Part shown: piece by piece, positions 49,593-59,951 of the stretch
How positions within the stretch are numbered: position 1 is the stretch's first letter
Layout: each line of letters starts with the position of its first letter
NCBI RefSeq assembly: GCF_965138505.1
Contig: NZ_CBCSCO010000005.1
Span: 62,001-126,000, forward strand
Direction: 5' to 3'
Source of the DNA: Litorimonas haliclonae
Lineage (GTDB): Bacteria; Pseudomonadota; Alphaproteobacteria; Caulobacterales; Maricaulaceae
Length of the DNA: 64,000 bases
Position numbers and translations under genes: made by a program
The notes under the pieces: model-generated
Databases searched by the model: none
What the model was told of the DNA's origin: nothing
Seen by the model: only the letters and a program-made list of their open reading frames with translations

Positions 49593-52481
49593 ATGTCATT
49601 TAAATCCAATCTTTATGTCGGCGCAGCCGCGCTTATTCTTGGCGCCTTTGGAGCGACGGCACATGCGTCCCCGCAGACCGAGCCGAGCGTTGCGTCAGCG
49701 GCGCAAAGCTCCGAATTCAAGCTAGACTATGAAAAGTTTACGCTAGAAAATGGATTGGAGGTTATCCTCCATGTCGACAAGTCTGATCCGATCGTAGCCG
49801 TGACTACCGTTATCCATGCGGGCAGTAATCGCGAAAAACCGGGCCGGACGGGCTTCGCGCATTTCTTTGAACATATGGCCTTTAATGATTCCGAGAATGT
49901 CCCGCGCGGCTGGAACCGTAAAGCGATTCCAGAATGGGGCGGGCAGAGAAATGGCGGAACCTGGAGCGACGGGACGATTTATTATGAAGTTGTTCCGAAA
50001 GATGCGTTTGATAAAATTCTCTGGATCGATTCCGACCGCCTTGGCTATATGATAAATACCGTAACACAGGCCGCGCTGGATCGAGAGAAGCAGGTCGTAA
50101 AAAACGAAAAGCGCCAACGCGTTGACAATGCGCCTTATGGGTATACCCAGGAAGTTATTCGCAAAGCCCTTTATCCCGAAGGTCATCCTTATAATTGGAC
50201 GGTCATTGGATCTTTGCCCGATTTGCAAGCCGCGACATTAGAAGATTTAAAAACTTTCTATGGAGAGGTTTACGGCCCGAATAATGCGACGCTATCCATT
50301 GTCGGCGATATCGACATTGAAGAAACGAAACGCAAAGTGCGCCAATGGTTCGGAGAAATTCCAAGGGGCGCGGATATAGAACCCCTTCCGGCTATGCCCG
50401 TGTCGTTGGACGCCGATAAAAAACTATATTTCGAAGATAGTTTTGCCAAATTGCCAGAGCTTCGCCTGACTTTCCCAACCGTTGAAAGCTATAGTGAGGA
50501 CGAAATCGCTTTACGTGTTCTGGGAGATATTCTCGCAGGCAGTAAAAATTCTACTCCGTTCAAACAAGTCGTTGAAACAGATAAACTCGCGCCTTCTGTA
50601 AGCGCCTATAATAACAGTATGGAGCTGGCGGGGGAGTTCGTGTTCCGGATCCGCGCAAATGCAGATACAGACCTCAACGCGGTGTATGCTTCTCTTGAGG
50701 CCGCGATGGAGACCTTTGAAGAAACCGGCGTCGACCCGAAAGATTTGCAACGCATAAAAGCGGAGCAGGAAACCCGCCTCTATTCCAGCGTGGCTACTAT
50801 ATTAGGCAAGGGTCAAGAGCTGGCCCAGTCAAATGAGTTTGCGGGCGACCCGGCTTATACAACGGTTCAGGCCGAATTGCTGAAATCTGTCACAGCCGAA
50901 GACGTTATGGCGGTTTATAAAAAATATCTCAAAGACAAGCCTGCCGTGATGACAAGTTTCGTGCCTAAAGGGCAAGCGGAGTTGGCACTGGAAGGCTCAG
51001 AGCTGGCAGAAGTTTGGATTGAAGAAGTAAAGGCAGACGTTGCCAGCGAAGAGGTCAGTCAGGGCGAAGAGGCGGATTACGAAAAAACACCGACCAAGTT
51101 TGACCGCTCAGAACCTGAATTTGGCGAACTTCCTTTGGTTCAAATGCCTGATATCTGGGATGCGGAACTCTCTAACAATGTCACCCTCCTTGGGATAGAA
51201 AATGGTGAAACGCCTTTAGTGGCGTTCAATATTGTTTTCGCCGCAGGGTCAAATGATCTCGAAACGGCTGATAAAAAGGGCGCGGTTGAGTTGCTGTCCC
51301 GTTTAATGGACGAAGGGACATCAACAAAAACAGCCGCGGAGCTGGAGCAGGCCTTGGGACTTTTAGGTTCCTTTGTGGGCGTCTCCGCCGGGCGCGAAAC
51401 TGTCACCATCAGCGGGACCTCCTTGGCGCGCAATCTGGCGCCGACTTTGGAATTAGTGGAAGAAATTTTGCTGTCCCCCCGCTTCCAGACGGAGGAGTTC
51501 GAGCGGGTAAAGTCTGCGGCCCTGACATCTATTAAAGGCAGGGAGGCCGACCCCAATTCAATTGCCTCACTGGCCTTTTCAAACCTGATTTACGGCGACA
51601 ATAATCCGTCCGGCCTTCCCGGAGACGGAACAGAGAAAACTGTTTCCGCTTTGACCTTGGCCGATATGAAGGCGGCTCATGAGAAATTGTTTAATCTGCC
51701 GGCAACTTTCCATATCGTCGGAGATGTGACGCCGGAACAGGCGGCGTCAGATTTCGCGTCGCTCGCGGAAGATCTGAACCAAGGCGGGTTCGAAGCGCCG
51801 ACGCACTCTATTCCCGAACAGAAAAATGCAGGAAAAGTGTTCTTCATTGATGTGCCTGACAGTAAACAAAGCGTGCTCTATATCGGGAGGTTGGGCGTCT
51901 CGGCGACGCATCCGGATTTCAATAAAATAGACTTCGCAAATGAAAAACTCGGCGGCGGGATTAGCGGGGACTTGTCTCAGACTCTGCGAATTGAGAAAGG
52001 ATACACTTACGGTGCTTATTCCGGAATTTCCCAAGCGGAAATGCCTCAAACTTGGCGGATTGGAACAAGTGTTCGCGCCAATGCAACTGAGCCGTCTCTG
52101 ACGGTTATCCGCGGTATGTTACAGGATTATGGCCCTGAGTTTGATGAAGCGGCCGCCGAGCTGACAAAGAACAAAGTTATTAAAGACAGCACCCGTGCAT
52201 TTGAATCCTTAAATGCCAAACTCGGCACGCTAAATGAAATCAGCCGGTTTGGAAGAAGCTATAGTTTTGTCGAAGAGGAACAGGCTGAACTGGTCAATAT
52301 GTCTGTTTCTGACTTTAAGGACAGCGCCGCCAGATATTTTGACGAGGACGAGATGATCTATGTCGTCGTTGGCGACCGGAAAACCCAATTTGAACCAGTT
52401 CAAAACTTTGCGAAAGAGGCTGGAAAAGGCGAGGTCACAGAACTTGATATTTACGGAGAACCTGTTTCCGCGGAAGAGTAG
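49593..52481 (+). CDS. Exported M16-family (pitrilysin-like) zinc peptidase, two-domain
   Basis: The 962-residue protein has a signal peptide (MSFKSNLYVGAAALILGAFGATAHA) and two M16 halves. The active half has the inverted zinc motif HFFEH near residue 90 with GRTGFAHFFEHMAF and a downstream Glu in KQVVKNEKRQRVDN. The second half (about 530-950) lacks the motif, as is usual for the inactive partner half. Such periplasmic or outer-membrane peptidases degrade peptides, for example signal peptides or transit-type fragments. ATG 49593 has AAAGGAG upstream. It is divergent from mgtC. Confidence 0.93.
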   Translation: MSFKSNLYVGAAALILGAFGATAHASPQTEPSVASAAQSSEFKLDYEKFTLENGLEVILHVDKSDPIVAVTTVIHAGSNREKPGRTGFAHFFEHMAFNDSENVPRGWNRKAIPEWGGQRNGGTWSDGTIYYEVVPKDAFDKILWIDSDRLGYMINTVTQAALDREKQVVKNEKRQRVDNAPYGYTQEVIRKALYPEGHPYNWTVIGSLPDLQAATLEDLKTFYGEVYGPNNATLSIVGDIDIEETKRKVRQWFGEIPRGADIEPLPAMPVSLDADKKLYFEDSFAKLPELRLTFPTVESYSEDEIALRVLGDILAGSKNSTPFKQVVETDKLAPSVSAYNNSMELAGEFVFRIRANADTDLNAVYASLEAAMETFEETGVDPKDLQRIKAEQETRLYSSVATILGKGQELAQSNEFAGDPAYTTVQAELLKSVTAEDVMAVYKKYLKDKPAVMTSFVPKGQAELALEGSELAEVWIEEVKADVASEEVSQGEEADYEKTPTKFDRSEPEFGELPLVQMPDIWDAELSNNVTLLGIENGETPLVAFNIVFAAGSNDLETADKKGAVELLSRLMDEGTSTKTAAELEQALGLLGSFVGVSAGRETVTISGTSLARNLAPTLELVEEILLSPRFQTEEFERVKSAALTSIKGREADPNSIASLAFSNLIYGDNNPSGLPGDGTEKTVSALTLADMKAAHEKLFNLPATFHIVGDVTPEQAASDFASLAEDLNQGGFEAPTHSIPEQKNAGKVFFIDVPDSKQSVLYIGRLGVSATHPDFNKIDFANEKLGGGISGDLSQTLRIEKGYTYGAYSGISQAEMPQTWRIGTSVRANATEPSLTVIRGMLQDYGPEFDEAAAELTKNKVIKDSTRAFESLNAKLGTLNEISRFGRSYSFVEEEQAELVNMSVSDFKDSAARYFDEDEMIYVVVGDRKTQFEPVQNFAKEAGKGEVTELDIYGEPVSAEE

Positions 52482-52586
52482 CTCAGCTGAAAAGCAGATT
52501 CTCTATAAGAGGTTCTTCGGAGCCTTTCACGGTTCTATAAGGTTTGGCTGATAAAATCAGGCGAACCTTAGAATAAACAGGCAAAC

Positions 52587-53174
52587 ATGTCGTTTAAAAC
52601 CGTCAAGATAAACGAGGTCATCAAGCGGGGCGAAGATGAAATTACCCGCTTCCGAAAAGGGTATGTCGAGCCTAAGCGGCGCAGTATGAGTGATAGGCGG
52701 CTGCTCGCCACGGCGGCAGCTATTTTTCTTGGAGCGTGTCTTTGCTACGTATCGCTCTTCTATTTGCCAGCCCTCATTTCAAATCGTTCTGTCTTGGCTA
52801 TATCGACGCAAGACAGGACGCTGCCAAAAATTGATTACAGTAAGAAACGTACTGTTTTTTCGCCCTTTCTCGATTTGTTCCATGTTCAGCGTGGCTATTT
52901 CCGGGCGGGCCAGATGTTACAGGTTGATTACAGGCTTCCAGAAGGACACTCTGCCGTTCTCAGTATTCAGTCCTGTAAGGGCATCTATTTTCTGGAAGCT
53001 TTAACTTGCGAACCGGCTTTGATTTCCAGCACGGAAATTACCGGTCCAAAACGCGGGATCAATCGTTTCACTGCTCCGGAAAACGGATTTTATATATATA
53101 GCAGCCAAGTCGTGAGAGGAGGCGGAGAAGAGACGCCCTATTCAGTCGTCTGGCGCCGCGTTCCGGCTCCATAA
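52587..53174 (+). CDS. Unknown single-pass membrane protein
   Basis: The 195-residue protein has a basic cytoplasmic N-terminus (about 1-40), one membrane helix (LLATAAAIFLGACLCYVSLFYLPAL, about 39-63) and a periplasmic domain of about 130 residues with two cysteines in CKGIYFLEALTC that may form a disulfide. I see no known domain. It lies between the M16 peptidase (105 bases upstream) and rph (93 bases downstream), all on the plus strand. Confidence 0.6.
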   Translation: MSFKTVKINEVIKRGEDEITRFRKGYVEPKRRSMSDRRLLATAAAIFLGACLCYVSLFYLPALISNRSVLAISTQDRTLPKIDYSKKRTVFSPFLDLFHVQRGYFRAGQMLQVDYRLPEGHSAVLSIQSCKGIYFLEALTCEPALISSTEITGPKRGINRFTAPENGFYIYSSQVVRGGGEETPYSVVWRRVPAP

Positions 53175-53219
53175 AATATCCCTCTGAATTCAATTTTGTG
53201 ATAATTGGCCCTAGCCTTT

Positions 53220-53242
53220 CCGCGTTAGCCTGTCTAACGCGG
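53220..53242 (+). other. Perfect nine-base-pair hairpin in the rph leader
   Basis: CCGCGTTAG and CTAACGCGG flank a five-base loop, ending 25 bases before the rph ATG. There is no T tract, so it does not look like an intrinsic terminator; an outer GGCC/GGCC pair could extend it. It may be an RNA element protecting or controlling rph, or a protein-binding palindrome. Confidence 0.6.
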
Positions 53243-53267
53243 GGGCCTATTCAAGAAAGGTCCCGTT

Positions 53268-53984
53268 ATGCGCCCAAACAATCGAAACCGCGAAGACTTG
53301 CGTCCTGTTACTTTAGAGGCCGGAGTATCCCGCTACGCCGAAGGCTCTTGTCTGTCTAAATTCGGCGGAACTCATGTTTTGTGCACCGCCAGTGTTGACG
53401 AGAATGTTCCGCGCTGGATGAAAGGCTCCGGCAAAGGCTGGGTCACAGCGGAATATGGTATGCTCCCGCGGGCGACCCATTCACGCAACAATCGGGAGGC
53501 CGCGCGCGGCAAACAAGGCGGGCGAACGGTAGAAATCCAACGTTTGATCGGGCGTTCTTTACGCGCCGCGATAGATCTAACGAAACTCGGCGAGCGCCAA
53601 ATCATCCTCGATTGCGATGTAATGCAGGCTGATGGCGGCACCCGCACGGCCTCTATTACCGGGGCCTGGGTGGCTCTGTCTCAGGCTTGCGATAAACTCG
53701 TGGAGCAAGGGCTGATTACTGAAACTCCCATCACGGATAAAATGGCCGCTGTGTCGTGCGGAATTGTCGATGGTGAATGCCGTCTTGATTTGGAATATAT
53801 CGAGGATAGCAACGCGCAGGCGGACGCTAATTTCGTCCTGACCGAAACCGGCGGTATTATTGAAGTCCAAGCCAGCGCCGAAGACGTCCCTTTTACAGCT
53901 GCTGAAATGGCCGAGCTGACCCGTTTGGCCGCCAAAGGCATCGAAGAGCTTTGTAAAATGCAGGCTGAGGCTTTGAAGTCTTAA
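53268..53984 (+). CDS. rph: Ribonuclease PH
   Basis: Phosphorolytic 3' exoribonuclease that trims tRNA and other RNA ends. The product opens MRPNNRNREDLRPVTLEAGVSRYAEGSCLSKFGGTHVLCTASV, then has VTAEYGMLPRATHSRNNREAARGKQGGRTVEIQRLIGRSLRA and DCDVMQADGGTRTASITGAWVAL with the phosphate-binding and metal residues. At 238 residues it is complete. In relatives rph is divergent from hrcA; here other genes lie between. Confidence 0.97.
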   Translation: MRPNNRNREDLRPVTLEAGVSRYAEGSCLSKFGGTHVLCTASVDENVPRWMKGSGKGWVTAEYGMLPRATHSRNNREAARGKQGGRTVEIQRLIGRSLRAAIDLTKLGERQIILDCDVMQADGGTRTASITGAWVALSQACDKLVEQGLITETPITDKMAAVSCGIVDGECRLDLEYIEDSNAQADANFVLTETGGIIEVQASAEDVPFTAAEMAELTRLAAKGIEELCKMQAEALKS

Positions 53985-54003
53985 CCGCCGAGTTTCTGCG
54001 ACT

Positions 54004-54033
54004 GAGAGTATGCAGTCAGACCTGCATTCTCTC
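54004..54033 (+). other. Hairpin after rph
   Basis: GAGAGTATGCAG and CTGCATTCTCTC form a 12-base stem with one mismatch around a six-base loop, 20 bases after the rph stop. The following sequence (TTGCTCCCC) is not T-rich, so termination is uncertain; it may be a processing or attenuation element ahead of the zinc receptor genes. Confidence 0.5.
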
Positions 54034-54069
54034 TTGCTCCCCTAATCCCACTATGTGTAATAAGGTAAC

Positions 54070-54372
54070 TTGACAAGATCGCGCACATATCGTTTTTTTC
54101 TCCTGCTATTGGCGGGATGGTTTTTGGCTGTGCAGAGTCTTTCTGCCGCTCATGCCACAACCTATGGAGACAGCCCGCATCAACATGAAGGCGTTCTCTG
54201 CGCGGTAAGTGTCGCTTCGAGTGAATGCGTCGCGCCTTTACCTGCTATAATTCTGACTGATTATGTCGGGTTTCCGGTCAAAACTGATTTTGTTCAGATG
54301 GTCGGATCGGCGCCTTACGGCGCTCCGCAAGGCCGCGCTCCGCCGCCTCGAGCCCCGCCTTTCAACCAATAA
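54070..54372 (+). CDS. Small exported protein upstream of the ZnuD-like receptor
   Basis: The 100-residue product starts at TTG (AAGG four bases upstream) and opens with a basic stretch and a hydrophobic signal (FFLLLLAGWFLAVQSLSAAHA). The mature part holds HATTYGDSPHQHEGVLCAVSVASSEC, with closely spaced His and Cys residues suited to metal binding, and a Pro/Arg-rich tail. Short exported proteins of this kind often precede ZnuD-type receptors. It lies 66 bases before the receptor start and is probably cotranscribed. The specific family is not certain, and no clear Zur box could be identified upstream by eye. Confidence 0.65.
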   Translation: MTRSRTYRFFLLLLAGWFLAVQSLSAAHATTYGDSPHQHEGVLCAVSVASSECVAPLPAIILTDYVGFPVKTDFVQMVGSAPYGAPQGRAPPPRAPPFNQ

Positions 54373-54438
54373 ACTGCCTAATTTTCATCCGTGTTTTTGC
54401 GCGGATTTTATCTTGTTTATTGTTTGAAAGGTGTACCC

Positions 54439-56655
<2,217 letters not shown>

Positions 56656-56658
56656 CAA

Positions 56659-57504
56659 TTAGTCTCTATGCTTTTGAATGATGTTCGAAACAGGGATTTG
56701 TTTCCCTGTATTCGGATCAATATAATAAGGCTCCTCATTTACTGAGGAGTCTCCCGCCTGATTTCGGTGCAACCGGATGGGCTCATCATAAGGCGCTTTA
56801 CGAATAGGGGCTGTATCTTGCTCCGGCGCTACAGATCCGGGGGCGGAGGGCTCAGTCGTCAAATACTCCGGGAGTTCGCGCTGCATAGGAGCATTTACCG
56901 GCGGGTAGCCTTGAGGCATGTAGGGAGAGGCCGTTTCGGGGGCTGACGGCGCAGCGCCCTCGGCGAGTCGGGCGTAAGAGATGACCTCTCTCGCTCCCCG
57001 GGTTTGGGCGGCGACCTGCGCTGCATGTTCTAATTCCCCTGGGGTGCGGGCAACTCCCAAGAGGTAAACAACACCCTCATGAGTCTCGACATTGAAGTTC
57101 TGAGACTTGATAGACCCATTTGCGAGCAGGCGTGTCCGAACCGCTTTTTCTAAGACGCCGTCTTTCGCGCCCCGAACAAAACCTCGCTTGTCACCAACTA
57201 AAATCTCATTTCCTACCTGTTCGACATGTGGCGCCGACCATGCAATCCGGGCCGCTTCGATGCGATCTTCTTTACTTGGCACGCTCCCTGACAGTAGCGC
57301 GACGCCTTCGGCCACCTCAATATCCACACTTTTGAGATTGTAGTCATAGGCCCGCGTCAGTCTGGCCTTTATTGCGCGCCCCGCGTTCACATCATTAAGA
57401 GCGCCGGCGAAACTCCGTTCGTCATTCTTGCTGAGCCCAGCACTCGTGACAGAACACGCAGAAAGAAGAGAAGCACAAAGCAGAGGTAAGATGAAATGTT
57501 TCAT
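56659..57504 (-). CDS. BON-domain lipoprotein (OsmY-like, two BON domains)
   Basis: The 281-residue protein has a lipoprotein signal ending LSAC (Cys near residue 17). Two BON domains follow: RAIKARLTRAYDYNLKSVDIEVAEGVALLSGSVPSKEDRIEAARIAW (about 44-100) and LEKAVRTRLLANGSIKSQNFNVETHEGVVYLLGVARTPGELEHAAQVA (about 118-170). The last 100 residues are Pro-rich and likely disordered. BON domains bind membranes and keep the outer membrane tight; relatives sit beside yraN and rsmI in alphaproteobacteria. Here two regulatory genes separate it from yraN. Confidence 0.88.
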   Translation of the reverse strand: MKHFILPLLCASLLSACSVTSAGLSKNDERSFAGALNDVNAGRAIKARLTRAYDYNLKSVDIEVAEGVALLSGSVPSKEDRIEAARIAWSAPHVEQVGNEILVGDKRGFVRGAKDGVLEKAVRTRLLANGSIKSQNFNVETHEGVVYLLGVARTPGELEHAAQVAAQTRGAREVISYARLAEGAAPSAPETASPYMPQGYPPVNAPMQRELPEYLTTEPSAPGSVAPEQDTAPIRKAPYDEPIRLHRNQAGDSSVNEEPYYIDPNTGKQIPVSNIIQKHRD

Positions 57505-57604
57505 AGCCGCAAAACTAGCGGTTTATGGTGAATGAAGTCTTACTAAATTTATTAAGACATCGTCATGTTAGATCCCGTTGGGGGCCCGAGACGATGATAG
57601 CCTA

Positions 57605-58054
57605 TTAGAAGGGGGCGTTCTGAATTTTGTTAATTTTGCTATTTGACTGCGCGTCGCGCCGAAGCTTCTTTGCCCGCATATAGCAGAGTTCGTGGCTGAT
57701 ATCCTCCACGGTGTTCTTGTGAGGCGCTGTCACGAGCCCGCGCATGGCGCCGTGTCCTAACTCCCGTTTAAGCATGTGCGGGGGGGTATGACAGATGACC
57801 AAATGTTCGATCCCGATTTGGATTAATGTGTCCGACATAATTTCAGTCTGGTCCAGACAGATTTTTTCATCGATGACAGCCAGGCTCGGATCTTCGTCCA
57901 ACAGAGCCATATAAGCCGCAGTTAAACTATCAACAGGCCCGATAACGTTGTAGCCATCGCTCACTAGTGTTTCGCGAATACCAGATGTTGCCTCCTCGCG
58001 TCGAAGTACCAGAAGAACAGTTATTTTTGCCGTTGATGATAAGGAACTGCTCAT
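57605..58054 (-). CDS. Degenerate single-domain receiver (pseudo-response regulator)
   Basis: The 149-residue product resembles the short alphaproteobacterial receivers with GYNVIGPVDSLTAAYMALLDEDPSLAVIDEKI. The acidic pair after the first strand (VLLVLRREEA) is replaced by Arg-Arg. Asp 62 sits at the phospho-acceptor place, but the conserved Lys is lost (GLVTAPHK instead of T-K-P). It is therefore probably not phosphorylated in the normal way. A basic tail of about 25 residues follows. Its upstream region (58055-58371) contains two copies of the palindrome TTGAAACTTCAA. It probably forms a module with the tandem-MarR gene next door. Function unknown. Confidence 0.7.
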   Translation of the reverse strand: MSSSLSSTAKITVLLVLRREEATSGIRETLVSDGYNVIGPVDSLTAAYMALLDEDPSLAVIDEKICLDQTEIMSDTLIQIGIEHLVICHTPPHMLKRELGHGAMRGLVTAPHKNTVEDISHELCYMRAKKLRRDAQSNSKINKIQNAPF

Positions 58055-58324
58055 TTGGTGTCTTCAAAATATTACTGGTGAGTCTGCCCCTAGAGGCTCA
58101 GCCAATAATGACGGTGAAAGGAAGCGATGACCGGGCGTTACCTGTTAATACAGAAACTGTCCGGAGCGCCGTCCTAGCGCATCGCATGAAGTAAAGCCCA
58201 GATTTTTCAGGCAAATTCAAGAGCGAGCCACCGATTACCGATGCTTCGCAACAACCCTAAGATAGGGACGTCACTTTACGAAAGTGTTAACAGGAAAGTG
58301 AAAAAACACAACTATTACAGTGGG

Positions 58325-58336
58325 TTGAAACTTCAA
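58325..58336. promoter_or_regulatory. Operator-like palindrome, copy 1
   Basis: TTGAAACTTCAA: perfect five-base arms TTGAA/TTCAA around AC. It lies 36 bases after the tandem-MarR stop and about 270 bases upstream of the degenerate-receiver start. Confidence 0.65.
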
Positions 58337-58344
58337 GAAAGAAA

Positions 58345-58356
58345 TTGAAACTTCAA
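58345..58356. promoter_or_regulatory. Operator-like palindrome, copy 2
   Basis: Identical TTGAAACTTCAA, starting exactly 20 bases after copy 1 (two helical turns, same face of the DNA); with flanks the arms extend to ATTGAA/TTCAAT. Confidence 0.65.
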
Positions 58357-58371
58357 TAAAAACTTCTTCTT

Positions 58372-59427
58372 TTAAGCAAGTTTGCCAGGTCTGATGGAGG
58401 CAAAACCTTCTGTTCTATTTCCAATGAAATAGAGCACGCCAAGTTGTTTGACTATTTCCGCTTGAGATCTTTCTCCGCTAATTCTTTCATTTGCCATAGT
58501 CTGCGCATTAATCATTAGGGCGCTATACTCCTGAACGGCCTGCATCCCTTTTTCGGATATGATGAGGGGTTTTTTCCGGTCGTCGGCTGCATAGCCTGAT
58601 AGGGGTTTAGTGTACCCCGCTTCTGATAGAATCGAGACGGCTCGACTGGTAGTTGCAGGATCATAACGCATAAGCTTTGCGACGTCCATAGCAGTTGCGT
58701 CGTGCGTCATATGCTCAAGTGTCATAAGGGTCAGTAATTCCCGAGGCTTCCGGAGCTGCTTATCTGACATCTTCGACATCGCGTGTGTCTTAAGAAACGA
58801 CATGTAGTCATTGGAAATTCGGCGGCAATAAACCTGAAGAACAAATTCCGGAAACCTCTGAAAGTCATCAAAAGAGTCTTGGAGGGCTGCCCGGGAATAA
58901 GCCGTCCGGTTTTGTCTACGGACTTTACCGCTCGGCGACAAAGCGGAGAGTTGCTCAGCGTGTTCTTGAATGTCGAGACAGGTTTCAAAAATATCTCGAA
59001 TTTCTTGCTTTCCAAGTCGCGGCAATAAATTCTCCAGAACCGTTGCTTGTTTTGATAGATAAGTTTGAAACAGTTCCTGTAAAAATTCCGCCCCCTCCGG
59101 CGTGACTTGAATGAGGTTTGACCGCGCGTCAAAAGCCTGTTCAAGAATTATGATAAATCGAACCTTTCGGAGCTTTTCATTCGCTCTAAGCACGGTTGCA
59201 GGGTCAAGCCGGGTATTTCCGGAAATTTCGGCTGGGGTGAGACCGCCAGGATAGCGTAATATCTGAGATAAGACGAAGATGTCTCTCCAGTTTAGTCCGG
59301 GATTATCGGTAAGCGCCGTGAACACATGTCGTTTCACAAAAACGGTCATGTCATGCGCGACTTTATTCGCCAGTATCTGGGCGGCTCCGATGGGATAGGT
59401 GACCAAGCGGTCGGGTATATGAGGCAA
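58372..59427 (-). CDS. Tandem MarR-like regulator (two winged helix domains in one chain)
   Basis: The 351-residue protein contains two MarR-type winged helices. The first (about 45-120) has LTPAEISGNTRLDPATVLRANEKLRKVRFI and the wing FDARSNLIQVTPEGAEFLQEL. The second (about 230-305) has DVAKLMRYDPATTSRAVSILSEAGYTKPL and the wing DDRKKPLIISEKGMQAVQEY. The two DPAT motifs are 181 residues apart, showing internal duplication, so one chain may act as a covalent pseudo-dimer. It starts at TTG 59427 without a clear ribosome site; ATG 59349 is an alternative. The same palindrome occurs just upstream (59496) and twice downstream, consistent with autoregulation and control of the receiver gene; that binding is inferred. 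Confidence 0.75.
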   Translation of the reverse strand: MPHIPDRLVTYPIGAAQILANKVAHDMTVFVKRHVFTALTDNPGLNWRDIFVLSQILRYPGGLTPAEISGNTRLDPATVLRANEKLRKVRFIIILEQAFDARSNLIQVTPEGAEFLQELFQTYLSKQATVLENLLPRLGKQEIRDIFETCLDIQEHAEQLSALSPSGKVRRQNRTAYSRAALQDSFDDFQRFPEFVLQVYCRRISNDYMSFLKTHAMSKMSDKQLRKPRELLTLMTLEHMTHDATAMDVAKLMRYDPATTSRAVSILSEAGYTKPLSGYAADDRKKPLIISEKGMQAVQEYSALMINAQTMANERISGERSQAEIVKQLGVLYFIGNRTEGFASIRPGKLA

Positions 59428-59495
59428 GTCTAAAATAAATCACATCCTTTAAACCGCCCCCTCGGTTTTGCTGCACAGATTAAAGCTCCAAACTA

Positions 59496-59507
59496 TTGAA
59501 ACTTCAA
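59496..59507. promoter_or_regulatory. Operator-like palindrome, copy 3 (upstream of the tandem-MarR gene)
   Basis: The same TTGAAACTTCAA, here with six-base arms ATTGAA/TTCAAT, 68 bases before the tandem-MarR start codon in the gap after yraN. Its position suits autoregulation. Confidence 0.7.
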
Positions 59508-59566
59508 TTGTTATAAAAGTGTTTCACCGTGAGTTTTTAGCAAGGCATTGTTATCAAACGCCTTTA

Positions 59567-59944
59567 TTATTCGGGCAAGAAAGCTCCTTTCAAATAGGTA
59601 ACGCGACTCAATGGTGAAACTGGTCCGATAATCGACGCGAAATCGAATCGCATTTCGAAATTCTCTGGGAGTTGGGCAAAATTTCTCTCGACCCAAATCT
59701 CTGCGGAATCGATGATCCGTTGCTCACCGCGCCACGTCATGGATTCGTCGATCGCCCTTTGGGTTGCCCTCTGTTTTACCTCCACAAAAGCCAGAGTACT
59801 TCCCTTCTGGACGATCAGATCAACTTCGCCGTGAGGCGTTTTGAAGCGTTCCTCCAAAACCTTATAGCCGCGAAGCCGGAGATAGGTTGCAACGCGTCTC
59901 TCGGCTTTGCGGCCTTCCTTCTCATTCTGGCGCCGATTATTCAT
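59567..59944 (-). CDS. yraN: UPF0102/YraN family nuclease-fold protein
   Basis: The 125-residue protein fits YraN: EGRKAERRVATYLRLRGYKVLEERFKTPHGEVDLIVQKGSTLAFVEVKQR, carrying the restriction-endonuclease-like E ... D ... E-x-K motif (GEVDLI, FVEVK). A Holliday-junction-resolvase-like role has been proposed for the family but is not proven. It follows rsmI with a seven-base gap, the conserved order. Confidence 0.94.
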   Translation of the reverse strand: MNNRRQNEKEGRKAERRVATYLRLRGYKVLEERFKTPHGEVDLIVQKGSTLAFVEVKQRATQRAIDESMTWRGEQRIIDSAEIWVERNFAQLPENFEMRFDFASIIGPVSPLSRVTYLKGAFLPE

Positions 59945-59951
59945 TACGGCT

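Larger units (their letters stand above)
58055..58371. other. Non-coding gap with paired operator-like sites
   Basis: No gene is visible in these 317 bases. The only clear structure is the pair of TTGAAACTTCAA palindromes at 58325-58336 and 58345-58356. The remaining ~270 bases form the leader and promoter region of the degenerate-receiver gene. Confidence 0.6.

Noticed and set aside
49743..50228. Minus-strand open frame inside the M16 peptidase gene
   Set aside because: It overlaps the HFFEH catalytic region of the peptidase in antisense and looks like a shadow frame.
54040..54069. Possible Zur box before the small exported protein
   Set aside because: GTGTAATAAGGTAAC here is not a convincing palindrome and does not clearly match known Zur motifs, so it is not listed as a site.
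57558..57596. CATCGTC/GACGATG inverted repeat after the degenerate-receiver gene
   Set aside because: The loop is 25 bases and there is no T tract, so it is too weak to call a terminator.
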